From Bacteroidia bacterium (GTDB taxonomy: Bacteria; Bacteroidota; Ignavibacteria; SZUA-365), in NCBI GenBank assembly GCA_027493955.1, contig JAOSJT010000001.1, positions 2,405,131 through 2,469,130 of the forward strand: 64,000 bases of DNA, in the 5' to 3' direction. Position numbers and translations under genes: made by a program. Each line of letters begins with the position of its first letter. The first letter of the stretch is position 1. Positions 16,043-25,320 of the stretch are shown one piece after another. The notes below the pieces were generated by a model that saw only the letters and a list, made by a program, of their open reading frames with translations, did not search any database and was not told where the DNA came from.

Positions 16043-17713
16043 ATGAAACGTTTTCTTTCTTCGATACAGCTGTTCGCTGTTTGTGCTCTGCTCGGTAGTG
16101 CCACTACGGTACTCGCGCAGAATGGCGGTACGAGTGCCAACGGTCCGTCCACGAACGCGTTGCTCCCTCCCACGACCGCCTTCTCTACCTTTGTCGGACC
16201 GGCGGAGATCCGGGGGGACTATGTGGCCGGCGGCGTCGGCATGCGCAACGTCGGTTCCGGAACAATCAACCTCTCCATCCCCGCAGGCGCCACGTTACGT
16301 AAGGCGTACTTATTCTGGGCTGTTATCTGGCAAGGGACCCCTCCCTCCGCAAACGGTGATCTGAACAGCACCACGGTCACCGGCGCTCTGCTCGGTTCGA
16401 GCGGTTCCCCCTGTTGGGGCGGTGATGCAATCAACTTCTATGGCGCCGACGTCACGGGTGTTGCCGTGAGCGGTATGAACAGTCTCAGCAATTTCCCCAG
16501 CGGATTAACCAATAATGCTCCCCCACAGGGGAATGTCGTGTATCCGCTCATGGAAGGCGCGACGCTGGTGCTCGTGTTCAACCACCCGATGTGGGACTAC
16601 AATACCATTTCCATTCATACCGGCTCGGTCACCTTCGCCCTTCAGAGCTATGGCCTTTTCGCGGGTGCGTTCACGGGCTGGACTGCGGGTAATCCCGCCG
16701 ATCAGCTCGCACAGAACACCTTCGTTGTCGCTGACGGACAGGCAATATTCGCGGGTGACGGTACGGGCTTCAACGCGACGGCCACAAGCGGACCGACCAC
16801 GGGCATCAAGACCGCGGACGCATTCGACGGCGCTGACGGTATTGTACCGGTATCCGCATCCGACGGATTGTGGGACACGCACACGCTGGACGTCAGTTCC
16901 TTCTTCCCGAATGGCGTCGCGACCAATGCGAATCCGGAAGTTCTCGCCGGGAGCGGTGCCGACTGCCTCACCTGGGGTGTGCACATCATTTCCGTCAAGA
17001 CGCGTGTCAACGCCCATGTGGACGTCAAACCCGGTTCCTGCCCGAATTCGTTCAATCCTGGAAACAAGGGTAATCTTCCGGTCGCGATCCTCGGCTCCGC
17101 GGGTTTTGACGTCACAAACATTGATCCGGCAACTGTGAAATTGAACGGCGTCTCCCGCACCGGTGGCACGAGCGTCTCGGATGTGTCCATGCCCTACGGT
17201 ATGTTCCAAATGGGATGCATGGATTGCAACTACGGTGGCCCGGATCTCATGAACGACCTCGTCGTGCATTTCAAATCGCAGGATGTAGCCGCAACATTGG
17301 GTCAGGTCGCGTTCAATGACTGCGTCCCTGTCGAGATTACCGGTAACTTCTACGACGGCACGCCGTTCGTGGGTTACGATATTCTCCGCATCGTCGGTGG
17401 TTCGCCGAAGGATGCGCCCGAAGCCATTGCGGGCTTCGCGCTGCAGCTCGACCAGAACTCCCCGAATCCCATTGTCGAAGCCACAAGCTTCAGCTATACG
17501 CTTCCCGCCGAGGGATTCATGCAGCTGGCCGTGTACAACGCGCTCGGACAGAAGATCGCCACCGTTGCACAGGGTGTGCAGCCCGCCGGTTCACATATGG
17601 TGAGCTGGAATGGTTTGAGCGACAACGGCGCCCGCGTCGCACCCGGGGTATACCTCTATCGCCTCGAGACCGGCAGCCAGAGCATTTCGAAGAAGCTGCT
17701 CATTTCGAAATAA
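16043..17713 (+). CDS. T9SS-secreted paralog A (556 aa)
   Basis: First of five tandem paralogs. The ATG follows TGAGGAGTTCTC. A signal peptide (MKRFLSSIQLFAVCALLG...LAQ, about 26 residues) is followed by a domain of about 290 residues whose hallmark is GDYVAGGVGMRNVGSG, then KAYLFWAVIW and SSGSPCWGGDAINFY. A second module at about 325-450 starts HVDVKPGSCPNSFN and continues LPVAILGSAGFDV. This module recurs in many secreted bacterial proteins. The last ~90 residues are a T9SS type-A sorting domain (LDQNSPNPIVEATSFSY, GVYLYRLETGSQSISKK). It is an exported, probably surface-attached protein with no catalytic motif recognised. The final ~330 nt, including the 3' hairpin, differ from paralog B at only about three positions, although the bodies diverge much more, which points to gene conversion. 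Cysteine pairs (CWGG, MGCMDCN) are conserved across the family. Confidence 0.87.
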   Translation: MKRFLSSIQLFAVCALLGSATTVLAQNGGTSANGPSTNALLPPTTAFSTFVGPAEIRGDYVAGGVGMRNVGSGTINLSIPAGATLRKAYLFWAVIWQGTPPSANGDLNSTTVTGALLGSSGSPCWGGDAINFYGADVTGVAVSGMNSLSNFPSGLTNNAPPQGNVVYPLMEGATLVLVFNHPMWDYNTISIHTGSVTFALQSYGLFAGAFTGWTAGNPADQLAQNTFVVADGQAIFAGDGTGFNATATSGPTTGIKTADAFDGADGIVPVSASDGLWDTHTLDVSSFFPNGVATNANPEVLAGSGADCLTWGVHIISVKTRVNAHVDVKPGSCPNSFNPGNKGNLPVAILGSAGFDVTNIDPATVKLNGVSRTGGTSVSDVSMPYGMFQMGCMDCNYGGPDLMNDLVVHFKSQDVAATLGQVAFNDCVPVEITGNFYDGTPFVGYDILRIVGGSPKDAPEAIAGFALQLDQNSPNPIVEATSFSYTLPAEGFMQLAVYNALGQKIATVAQGVQPAGSHMVSWNGLSDNGARVAPGVYLYRLETGSQSISKKLLISK

Positions 17714-17735
17714 TCTGTGATTTCCTTTTTCCACG

Positions 17736-17767
17736 ACGGCGGCCTCGTTTGGGGCCGCCGTTTTTTT
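17736..17767 (+). terminator. Intrinsic terminator after paralog A
   Basis: A 9-bp stem ACGGCGGCC / GGCCGCCGT (17736-17744 and 17753-17761) with an 8-nt loop, running straight into seven T residues. The same hairpin is repeated after paralogs B, C and D. Confidence 0.88.
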
Positions 17768-18585
17768 ATTTCGCTGCATGGATTTGCCGGGATAGGGTAC
17801 TGCGTACGGACAATACTTCAATCCCCCCGCAAAAAAAAAGTGCGTCACCTGGGAACATAGCCAATATTGCGCAGTATAACGTTGATTCTCGCGTTTTCAT
17901 CATTGTTCCCGTTTTTGTTGTACCTCACTGTCAACGAAACAAACCACAGGATTTTTACAGGATCTATCGTTTCTCCATAGCCTGACATCTTCTATACATT
18001 CCCGCACATTGCGGAAATCCCGCTGACCGCAGGAATAATACAGCTATTGCCGCAGCTCCACTGCTGTCATGGAATACGGTGCGTTTCCCCGGCATAGCAG
18101 TAAGTCCAAAACATCTGAACTGCACCTTGTCACCTGTTTCGAAGCAGATATGACGCACATTGACGCACGAAGCAAGGTATCCGTCAGACGCCCGAACCTA
18201 CCAACACGCAGTAAACATTGATTCTCGTGAAGAACGCGGTAGACTGCTCCTTTACGCGTACGCACGACAACGTCCCGTACGACACCACAGTAGTCGCGTG
18301 TTCCACTGTCCCTGGCTTCGCGGATTCGAGAACCTGACGACTGCTTGAGCAGTCCCGTATGACATTGCACAACAACACTACTTCGCCTGATAGTGTGATC
18401 CAATAACACGCACCTTCGCCGGAACATTTGTACCGCACAGCATGATGATCGCATGCAGGTAGCCCTACGATGCGGGTACGGAGACGGCTCATTCCTTTTT
18501 GCGAACGAAGGACAAGACAGAGATTCGCAAAAAAGCAAACGCTCATCCACAAAACTCATTTTCCATTCTATACAGGAGTTCTCCT
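17768..18585. other. Spacer between paralogs A and B
   Basis: About 820 bp without a recognised gene. It should contain the promoter and leader of paralog B, but the TTGAC / TAnnTTTG arrangement found before A, C, D and E was not located here. Minus-strand open frames across 18044-18559 lack a ribosome site and any family resemblance. Confidence 0.4.
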
Positions 18586-20259
18586 ATGAAGCGTTTTCTT
18601 TCCCCCATACAGACACTCGCCGTTTGCGCTCTGTTCGCTACGGCAGTGCAGCTTCACGCACAGAACGGCGGCACCGCCGTCAACAATGGTCCTTCGACGA
18701 ACGTGCTCTTCCCGCCGACTGTCGGGTTAACACAAATGGAGTCATACGAGATCCAGGGCGATTATATCGCAGCCGGGGTTGGGATGCGCAACGTCGGTTC
18801 CGGCACAATCAACCTTTCGATTCCCGCAGGAGCAACTCTGCGAAAGGCGTACTTGTTCTGGGCTATCATTTGGGACACGACACCTCCCAGTGCAACCGGA
18901 GAGCTGAACAGTACGCCAATTTCGGGAGCGCTGCTCGGTTCGAGTGGATCTCCGTGTTGGGGCGGCACCGCCATTAATTTCTATGCCGCGGACGTCACAA
19001 ACGAGGCCGTCAGCGGTGTGAACAACCTGAGCGGCTTTCCCAGTGGCCTGACGGACAATTCTGCGCCGATTGGTAATGCGACGTTCCCGCTTCTTGAAGG
19101 TGCGACACTGGTGCTCGTATTCAGTCATCCGCTGTGGGATTACAATACGATTTCGATATACACCGGTGCGAACACTTTTTCGCTGGAACCATCCATTCTC
19201 TACAACGTCGGCACCTACACCGGTCGTGATGCAGGCAATCCCGCAGATCAGCTTGCACAGCATACTTACATTGTGGCCGACGGCCAGGCGCGATTCCTTG
19301 GCGATGGTACGGCATTCAACGGCACGCCAACGAGCGGCCCGACCACAGCGGTAAAGACAGGGGATGCGTTTGACGGCGAAGACGGCATTGTTCCCGTTTC
19401 GGCCACCGACGGGCTGTGGGATACGCACACTCTCGATGTGAGTTCCTTCTTCCCGCATGGTGTATCCACGAACGCCGTTCCGGAGGCCAGTGCTGGTTCC
19501 GGGGGCGACTGCATCACCTGGGGTGCGCACATCATATCGGTCAAAACAGCACTCAACGCCCATGTGGACGTCAAACCCGGTTCCTGCCCGAACTCTTTCA
19601 ATGTGCAGCAAAAAGGCAATCTCCCGGTTGCAATTCTTGGATCAGCGGGATTTGACGTCACCGATATCGATCCGGCGACCATTATGCTCAACGGCGTCGC
19701 ACGTTCCGGCGGCGTTTCCATTTCCGATTCGGCTATGCCGTACGGGATGTTCCAGATGGGATGCATGGACTGCAACACTGGCGGAGCGGATGGATTTGAC
19801 GACCTCGTTGTGCATTTCAATGCGCAGGCGGTTTCCGCGACATTGGGTCTGGTTGCGACCAACGACTGCGTACCCGTGGAGATTACCGGCATGTTCTATG
19901 ACGGCACGCCGTTCTCAGGAACAGATATCCTCCGCATCATCAACAACTCTCCGAAGGACTCCCCGAACGGTATCGCGGGCTTCGCGCTGCAGCTCGACCA
20001 GAATTCCCCGAATCCCATTGTCGAAGCCACAAGCTTCAGCTATACGCTTCCCGCCGAGGGATTCATGCAGCTTGCGGTGTACAACGCGCTCGGACAGAAG
20101 ATCGCCACCGTTGCACAGGGTGTGCAGCCCGCCGGTTCACATATGGTGAGCTGGAATGGTTTGAGCGACAACGGCGCCCGCGTCGCACCCGGGGTATACC
20201 TCTATCGCCTCGAGACCGGCAGCCAGAGCATTTCGAAGAAGCTGCTCATTTCGAAATAA
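18586..20259 (+). CDS. T9SS-secreted paralog B (557 aa)
   Basis: The second paralog, closest to A. The start at 18586 is chosen because AGGAG sits 8 nt upstream and the next residues are a signal peptide (MKRFLSPIQTLAVCALFATAVQLHAQ). The frame is open 29 codons further upstream but reads charged, unrelated sequence. The architecture is as in A: N-terminal domain with GDYIAAGVGMRN, KAYLFWAIIW and SSGSPCWGGTAINFY; VDVKPGSCPNSFN / LPVAILGSAGFDV module; T9SS type-A sorting domain nearly identical to A down to synonymous codons. It is an exported surface protein of unknown ligand. Tandem same-strand placement, separate 3' hairpins and long spacers suggest each paralog is transcribed on its own and can vary independently. 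Confidence 0.87.
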   Translation: MKRFLSPIQTLAVCALFATAVQLHAQNGGTAVNNGPSTNVLFPPTVGLTQMESYEIQGDYIAAGVGMRNVGSGTINLSIPAGATLRKAYLFWAIIWDTTPPSATGELNSTPISGALLGSSGSPCWGGTAINFYAADVTNEAVSGVNNLSGFPSGLTDNSAPIGNATFPLLEGATLVLVFSHPLWDYNTISIYTGANTFSLEPSILYNVGTYTGRDAGNPADQLAQHTYIVADGQARFLGDGTAFNGTPTSGPTTAVKTGDAFDGEDGIVPVSATDGLWDTHTLDVSSFFPHGVSTNAVPEASAGSGGDCITWGAHIISVKTALNAHVDVKPGSCPNSFNVQQKGNLPVAILGSAGFDVTDIDPATIMLNGVARSGGVSISDSAMPYGMFQMGCMDCNTGGADGFDDLVVHFNAQAVSATLGLVATNDCVPVEITGMFYDGTPFSGTDILRIINNSPKDSPNGIAGFALQLDQNSPNPIVEATSFSYTLPAEGFMQLAVYNALGQKIATVAQGVQPAGSHMVSWNGLSDNGARVAPGVYLYRLETGSQSISKKLLISK

Positions 20260-20281
20260 TCTGTGATTTCCTTTTTCCACG

Positions 20282-20308
20282 ACGGCGGCCTCGTTTCGGG
20301 GCCGCCGT
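20282..20308 (+). terminator. Terminator hairpin after paralog B with a degraded T-tract
   Basis: The family hairpin ACGGCGGCC / GGCCGCCGT (20282-20290, 20300-20308) is intact, but the following sequence is TTGTCATTTG instead of a T run. Termination may be weaker than after A or C, allowing some read-through. Confidence 0.6.
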
Positions 20309-20513
20309 TGTCATTTGTGGGCCTCGAATCCGGATTGCAACTTCGGCAGGTCCAGCTCAACAGTTTTCCGACGCAGATTCTCCGACTTCATGCGGCCAAC
20401 AGGAAGCTCTCCACGCACCGTTATGCACGTTCTCGCCTTTCCGCCTGTATCGCTTCTCCGATCCCACCAGGCTGGATATTCTCTCTCACGGAGGAGATGC
20501 TGGCCAGTGATTC

Positions 20514-20567
20514 CGGATATTTCTTATCTCCATACTTGACATCGGGTATTTGTGTAGAGTATATTTG
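20514..20567 (+). promoter_or_regulatory. Candidate promoter of paralog C
   Basis: CGGATATTTCTTATC, then CATACTTGAC (TTGAC 20536-20540), 19 nt, and TATATTTG (20560-20567), an exact match to the Bacteroidota -7 consensus TAnnTTTG. It resembles the box before paralog A. It lies about 340 nt upstream of the ATG at 20906, which implies a long leader. The leader (20568-20905) has no recognised gene. Confidence 0.65.
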
Positions 20568-20905
20568 TCGTACTGGTTTTCATCATACGTCCCTCGCTGA
20601 CCATTCGGAACCATCACCCCGGATAATGGTTCCGAAGCTGAATCGGACCGGTAGTATGTGATCGTGTGTTTCATGGACACACCGTACACACACCGATTAT
20701 ACCGATGTCTCTCATGATGTGAGAATTGCGCTTACGGGGCACGGTCCTCCCGTCGTCCGGTAATGCAGGATGTTCATGTATACGCATCCACAACTCTCGT
20801 GACCACGACTTGAGCGTTGCACCACTCTGTTCTGCACGGAGTCTTTAACGAGATTTCGATACATCCAATCCACTATCACCTACTCACTCTACAGGAACCT
20901 CATAT

Positions 20906-22531
20906 ATGAAACATCTCCTTTCTTCTATACAGATTCTCGTTGTGGCGGGACTTGTCGCAGCAGCCGTACCGATACAGGCTCAAGACGGCACGGCCGCAAG
21001 CAGCAACGGACCAACCGCAAATACATTTTACGGGACGCAACATCCGTTCGTCCAGCTCTACTCAGAGGAGATCCAGGGCGATTATGTCGCCGCGGGAACC
21101 GGAATGTGGACAAGCAGCACCGGAAACATCAATCTCACGATCCCGCCTGGTGCTTCGATCGAGAAAGCCTTTCTTTTTTGGGGTGTGCTCTGGTCCGGAA
21201 CGATCCCATCGAGCAGTTGCACCTTCAACAACACGAATATCAGCGGCGTTTCGCTGGGGTCGAGCGGTTCTCCATGCCGTGGCGGAAGCGGGTTGATCTT
21301 CTTCTACGCTGATGTTACAAGTGTGGCCGTCAGTGGCAACAACACGATTGACAATGTACCGAACGGAGTGACGACATATCCTTTAACCGAGGGTGCAACT
21401 CTCGTTCTCGTATACAAGCATCCGGCATGGGATTACAACACGGTGACAGTGGTTGGCGGACCGTCAACATTTGTATTCGAGGTTGTAACCAGAGGGCTGG
21501 GTACGTATACCGCATACTCTGCTGGCAATCCCGGAGACCAGGTTGTACAGCATACTTATATCGTCGCTGACGGACAGAACGCGGGCGCGGATGGAACAGC
21601 CTTCAACAGCACGGCAACGAGCGGACCGGGTACCGGCATTCTTGACCCGGATACCTTTACCGCATCCGACGGTCCTATCTGGGATACACGCACATTTGAT
21701 GTAAGTTCGATTTTCTCTGTTGGGACACCGACCTCGGCAAACGCAACGATCTCAAGCGCCGCGTTGGCAGGCTTCGGCGATTGTCTCACCTGGGGTGCGC
21801 ATGTCATCTCCGTGAAAACCGCACTCAACGCGTTTGTTGACGTGAAGCCCGGCACCTGTCCGAATCCGTTCAACGTGAGCAGCAAGGGTGTTCTCCCTGT
21901 AGCCATTCTCGGTTCCGCCGGCTTCGACGTTGCCAATATCGATCCGTCTACGGTCACACTCAATGGTGTACCCCGCACTGCCGGCATGGGAATCTCCGAT
22001 GTCGGAACACCGTATGGCAGTTTCGCTTCGGGCTGCAATGACTGCTCTGCCGCCGGACCCGATATGACGAACGATCTCACACTCCACTTCAGTTCGGCAG
22101 CCCTCGCCGCCACGCTCGGAAGCGTCGCGACCAACGACTGCGTTCCTGTTGTCATCGCCGGTCAGTTCTATGACGGCACTCCGTTCAGCGGAACCGACAT
22201 CCTTCGTATCATCAACAACGCACCGAAAGATTCTCCGAACGGCGTCGCGGGCTTCGAGCTGCAGCTCGACCAGAATTCCCCGAATCCCGTCGTGGGCGGC
22301 ACCAGCTTCAGCTACACGCTTCCCGCCGAGGGATTCATGCAGCTTGCGGTGTACAACGCGCTCGGACAGAAAATCGCCACCGTTGCGCAGGGTGTGCAGC
22401 CCGGAGGTTCACATATGGTGAGCTGGAACGGTTTGAGCGATAACGGCGCCCGTGTCGCACCCGGGGTATACCTCTATCGCCTCGAGACAGGCAGCCAGAG
22501 CATTTCGAAGAAGCTGTTGATTTCGAAATAA
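20906..22531 (+). CDS. T9SS-secreted paralog C (541 aa)
   Basis: Third and most divergent in its N-terminal domain. The ATG follows ACAGGAACCTCATAT. The signal peptide is MKHLLSSIQILVVAGLVAAAVPIQAQ. The GDYVAAGTGMWTSSTGNINL segment replaces the GVGMRNVGSG of the others, and SSGSPCRGGSGLIFFY replaces CWGG...INFY, so the domain is kept with altered loops. The VDVKPGTCPNPFN / LPVAILGSAGFDV module and the T9SS sorting domain (LDQNSPNPVVGGTSFSY ... SISKKLLISK) follow. The sorting domain is again nearly identical to A and B at the nucleotide level, while the N-terminal half is the most changed, a contrast expected if the tails are kept alike by recombination. An exported surface protein; function unknown. 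Confidence 0.86.
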   Translation: MKHLLSSIQILVVAGLVAAAVPIQAQDGTAASSNGPTANTFYGTQHPFVQLYSEEIQGDYVAAGTGMWTSSTGNINLTIPPGASIEKAFLFWGVLWSGTIPSSSCTFNNTNISGVSLGSSGSPCRGGSGLIFFYADVTSVAVSGNNTIDNVPNGVTTYPLTEGATLVLVYKHPAWDYNTVTVVGGPSTFVFEVVTRGLGTYTAYSAGNPGDQVVQHTYIVADGQNAGADGTAFNSTATSGPGTGILDPDTFTASDGPIWDTRTFDVSSIFSVGTPTSANATISSAALAGFGDCLTWGAHVISVKTALNAFVDVKPGTCPNPFNVSSKGVLPVAILGSAGFDVANIDPSTVTLNGVPRTAGMGISDVGTPYGSFASGCNDCSAAGPDMTNDLTLHFSSAALAATLGSVATNDCVPVVIAGQFYDGTPFSGTDILRIINNAPKDSPNGVAGFELQLDQNSPNPVVGGTSFSYTLPAEGFMQLAVYNALGQKIATVAQGVQPGGSHMVSWNGLSDNGARVAPGVYLYRLETGSQSISKKLLISK

Positions 22532-22554
22532 TCTGCGATGTCTTTTTTCCACAT

Positions 22555-22588
22555 CGGCGGCCTCGTTTCGGGGCCGCCGTTTTTTTTT
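22555..22588 (+). terminator. Intrinsic terminator after paralog C
   Basis: An 8-bp stem CGGCGGCC / GGCCGCCG (22555-22562, 22572-22579) followed by nine T residues. Confidence 0.88.
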
Positions 22589-22802
22589 CGCTGCGGGAGA
22601 CGCAAACATAGCAGTGTCCCGCGATCGTATGGCAGGGTGATGCACGGCGAGCAAGCCGGAGCACCTTGCGTGGAGAAGACGCTCGAAGGAGGAGCAGCCG
22701 AAGCGACCATGCCTCCGGCGGGACATCTACATATCATTCGCTGAGGGCGAATCTGTATATATTTCCGACATAAAATTATTTTTTCCCAATCCCTGACAAC
22801 TC

Positions 22803-22833
22803 TTGACTTTCCCTTTGCGCTTTTCAATATTTG
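22803..22833 (+). promoter_or_regulatory. Candidate promoter of paralog D
   Basis: TTGAC (22803-22807), 18 nt, AATATTTG (22826-22833). Just upstream, from about 22745, is an AT-rich block (GGCGAATCTGTAT...CCGACATAAAA...TTTTTTCCC) that is conserved before paralog E and could act as an UP-like element. Confidence 0.62.
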
Positions 22834-22839
22834 CACTGT

Positions 22840-23209
22840 CATGTTTTCACTGCGCGTCATCGTAACGGCAACTGCCACAGGCGGAGATCTGTCATAGGGA
22901 GTCTCGTTCCTGTCGCCGCCGGTCATCGTTCACATTCTCCGGCGGCAGCGTGCGGAATGTCGGCTTTACACTCGCCGTTACCGATGCAACCTGAGACGCA
23001 CTACGCCTTCTTTCCCCGTCTCCTCACGGGGTGACGCAATGACGCTTCGATTGCAGCGTGGACGAGCGCACAGCAATGTGGCGTGGAGTACGCATCAATC
23101 CGCCGATCAGCGGTATCGGGGGGACAACACCGTCCATCGTCTGATCTGCAGAAGGTCAACCCGTACCGGTTCATCTTCCCATAGATCTACTAATCTGAGG
23201 AGTTCTCCC
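22840..23209 (+). promoter_or_regulatory. Long structured 5' leader of paralog D
   Basis: About 370 nt between the promoter box and the ATG, closely matching the leader of paralog E along its whole length. Visible stems: ACAGG/CCTGT (22877-22881 with 22909-22913), GCCGCCGG/CCGGCGGC (22915-22922 with 22939-22946), CCCCGT/ACGGGG (23014-23019 with 23026-23031). The second stem has a compensatory change relative to E. About 75 nt from 23039 are nearly invariant. It matches no riboswitch class I recognise. Confidence 0.5.
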
Positions 23210-24874
23210 ATGAAACGTTTCATCACGACGATGATGATGCTCATCGCAGGCGTCCTGCTACTCGCAGGACAGACGCTGTCACAAACCGGAGGAATCGCAT
23301 CCACGAACGGTCCCTCCACCAACATGCTTTACCTTCCAACCACCGATCTCACGTTCTACAGGGGGTGGGTAACTCAAGGCGATTATATCGCTGGTGGCGT
23401 TGGTATGCGCAATATCGGTTCCGGGACTATCAATCTTTCCGTTCCAACCGGCGGGATCCTGCACAAGGCCTATCTCTTTTGGGCGATAATCTACGATGGC
23501 ACTCCGCCGCCGCTTACCGGCACACTGAACGGTACTCCGATCACGGGTACGCTCCAAGGGACCAGTGGCTCTCCCTGCTGGGGCGGGGACGGCATTAATT
23601 TCTACAGCGCCGATGTGACCGGGATTGCTGTTGACGGTCTCAACTACCTGACCGGATTTCCCAGTGGTCTGACCAATAATGCTCCGCCGCAAGGGAATAT
23701 CGTATTCCCTCTTCTTGAAGGAGCGACCCTCGTCTTCGTGTTCAGACACCCGCAATGGGATTACAACATCGTCGCTTTGTACACCGGCGCGAACACCTTT
23801 GCGAATCTTGCACAAAGCTACAACGTCGGAACGTATACCGGCCGCGCTGCCGGATATCCCGGCGATCAGGTAGCACAGCATACCTACATCATGGCTGATG
23901 GACAAGCCCGATTTGTGGGTGGCGGCACAGCATTCAACGGCAATCCGACTAGCGGTCCCGGCACGGGCATCAAGCCGACCGACGCGTTCGACGGAGCCGA
24001 TGGCATCATACCCGTCTTCGCGCTGGATGGTCTGTGGGATACCCATACTCTCGATATAAGCACCTATTTCCCACATGGCATATACACGACGGCCATAGCG
24101 GAAGCCAGCGCCGTGACGGATTGCATCACCTGGGGTGCGCATGTCATTTCCGTCAAGACCAGGCTGCACTCGTTTGTGGATATCAAACCCGGCTCTTGCC
24201 CGAATTCCTTCAATGTCAACAGTAAGGGGAACCTTCCCGTCGCCATACTCGGGTCGCCCGGTTTTGATGTCGCGAATATCGACCCCGCCACAGTCACACT
24301 GAACGGCGTACCGGCGACAGGCGGGATGTCCCTGTCCGACGTTTCCACCCCGTACATCGGATACAAAACCGACTGCATGGATTGCAATACGATCGGTCCT
24401 GACGGTACGATGGACCGTGTGTTTCATTTCAACAGTCAGGCCGTCGCGGCAACGCTCGGACCCGTTTCGAACAACGACTGCAAGCTCCTGGTAATCGCAG
24501 GGGAATTCATGGACGGAACGCCGTTCTCAGGCCGGGACATCATCCGTGTTATCGGCAACATCGCCCCGAAGGAGGCCCCGACAACGGCATCCGGTTACGA
24601 TTTGCAGCTCGATCAGAATTCTCCGAATCCCGTGACTGACGGCAGCACGTTCAGCTTTACACTTCCCGCGGAGAACCATGTACTTCTCGCGGTGTACAAT
24701 CTGCTCGGACAGAGAGTAGCGACCATCGTCGACGGTAGCCGTGCGGCAGGTCCGCACAGCGTTGGCTGGAACGGGGTGAGCGATTCGGGCATACGTCTCG
24801 CTCCCGGAGTCTACATGTACCGCCTCGAGACCGGCAGCCAGATCATTTCGAAGAAGCTGCTGATTTCGAAATAA
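23210..24874 (+). CDS. T9SS-secreted paralog D (554 aa)
   Basis: The start at 23210 is preceded by TGAGGAGTTCTCCC and begins a signal peptide (MKRFITTMMMLIAGVLLLAGQTLSQ). The frame is open for 57 codons further, but that stretch is the conserved leader; in paralog E the equivalent frame ends in a stop before the gene. Domains: GDYIAGGVGMRNIGSG ... KAYLFWAIIY ... SSGSPCWGG-type N-terminal region, VDIKPGSCPNSFN / LPVAILGSPGFDV module, and T9SS sorting domain (LDQNSPNPVTDGSTFSF). It pairs with E: protein and leader are strongly alike. However, the last ~10 residues (IISKKLLISK) and the hairpin that follows match A-C rather than E, so D is a mosaic. An exported surface protein with no enzymatic motif seen. 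Confidence 0.87.
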   Translation: MKRFITTMMMLIAGVLLLAGQTLSQTGGIASTNGPSTNMLYLPTTDLTFYRGWVTQGDYIAGGVGMRNIGSGTINLSVPTGGILHKAYLFWAIIYDGTPPPLTGTLNGTPITGTLQGTSGSPCWGGDGINFYSADVTGIAVDGLNYLTGFPSGLTNNAPPQGNIVFPLLEGATLVFVFRHPQWDYNIVALYTGANTFANLAQSYNVGTYTGRAAGYPGDQVAQHTYIMADGQARFVGGGTAFNGNPTSGPGTGIKPTDAFDGADGIIPVFALDGLWDTHTLDISTYFPHGIYTTAIAEASAVTDCITWGAHVISVKTRLHSFVDIKPGSCPNSFNVNSKGNLPVAILGSPGFDVANIDPATVTLNGVPATGGMSLSDVSTPYIGYKTDCMDCNTIGPDGTMDRVFHFNSQAVAATLGPVSNNDCKLLVIAGEFMDGTPFSGRDIIRVIGNIAPKEAPTTASGYDLQLDQNSPNPVTDGSTFSFTLPAENHVLLAVYNLLGQRVATIVDGSRAAGPHSVGWNGVSDSGIRLAPGVYMYRLETGSQIISKKLLISK

Positions 24875-24897
24875 TCTGCGATTTCCTTTTTTCACAA

Positions 24898-24930
24898 CGG
24901 CGGCCTCGCTTCGGGGCCGCCGATTTTCTT
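24898..24930 (+). terminator. Terminator after paralog D
   Basis: CGGCGGCC / GGCCGCCG stem (24898-24905, 24915-24922) followed by ATTTTCTT. Same family hairpin as after A-C. Confidence 0.75.
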
Positions 24931-25283
24931 CCACACATTCTCCCACACGCATGCGGTGACAGACTACTGCGGAACGAAGCTCCATGCTGTTCGGCCTTTA
25001 TCTGCACCGCGTGATGCATGCGAAAAGTCCTGAGGCGCAGACTCTGCGGTACGCCTCGTGCGGAGCGTCCTACGGGAGAGGCAAGCGCAGCGGTCGTCCG
25101 CGATCGTCCGGCAGGACGACGCACAACGAACGCGCAGGAGCCCCGTACAACGGGGAAGTCGCTCGTAGGAGAATCGGTCGAAGCGACCAGGCACCCAAAA
25201 GGATATCTCACTATCGTTTGGGGAGGGCGAATCTGTATTCATTTCCGACATAAAAATATTTTTTTCCCGAACCCCGATACCAC
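24931..25283. other. Spacer between paralogs D and E
   Basis: About 350 bp with no recognised gene. The last ~60 bp (from about 25224) repeat the AT-rich block found just upstream of the paralog D promoter, marking the left edge of the D/E duplication. Short overlapping frames on both strands show no family signal. Confidence 0.45.
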
Positions 25284-25314
25284 TTGATTTTCCTGATGCG
25301 CTTGGTAATATTTG
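25284..25314 (+). promoter_or_regulatory. Candidate promoter of paralog E
   Basis: TTGAT (25284-25288), 18 nt, AATATTTG (25307-25314), identical in layout to the paralog D promoter and about 376 nt upstream of the ATG. Confidence 0.6.
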
Positions 25315-25320
25315 CAGTGT

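Noticed and set aside
15580-16173. A 197-codon minus-strand frame across the promoter of paralog A
   Set aside because: It overlaps the start of paralog A, has no ribosome site and no recognisable family; composition looks like a shadow of GC-rich DNA.
23039-23209. N-terminally extended start of paralog D, or a leader peptide common to D and E
   Set aside because: The same frame in E stops before the gene (TGA at 25666-25668), the extension lacks a signal peptide, and a strong ribosome site precedes the later ATG in both.
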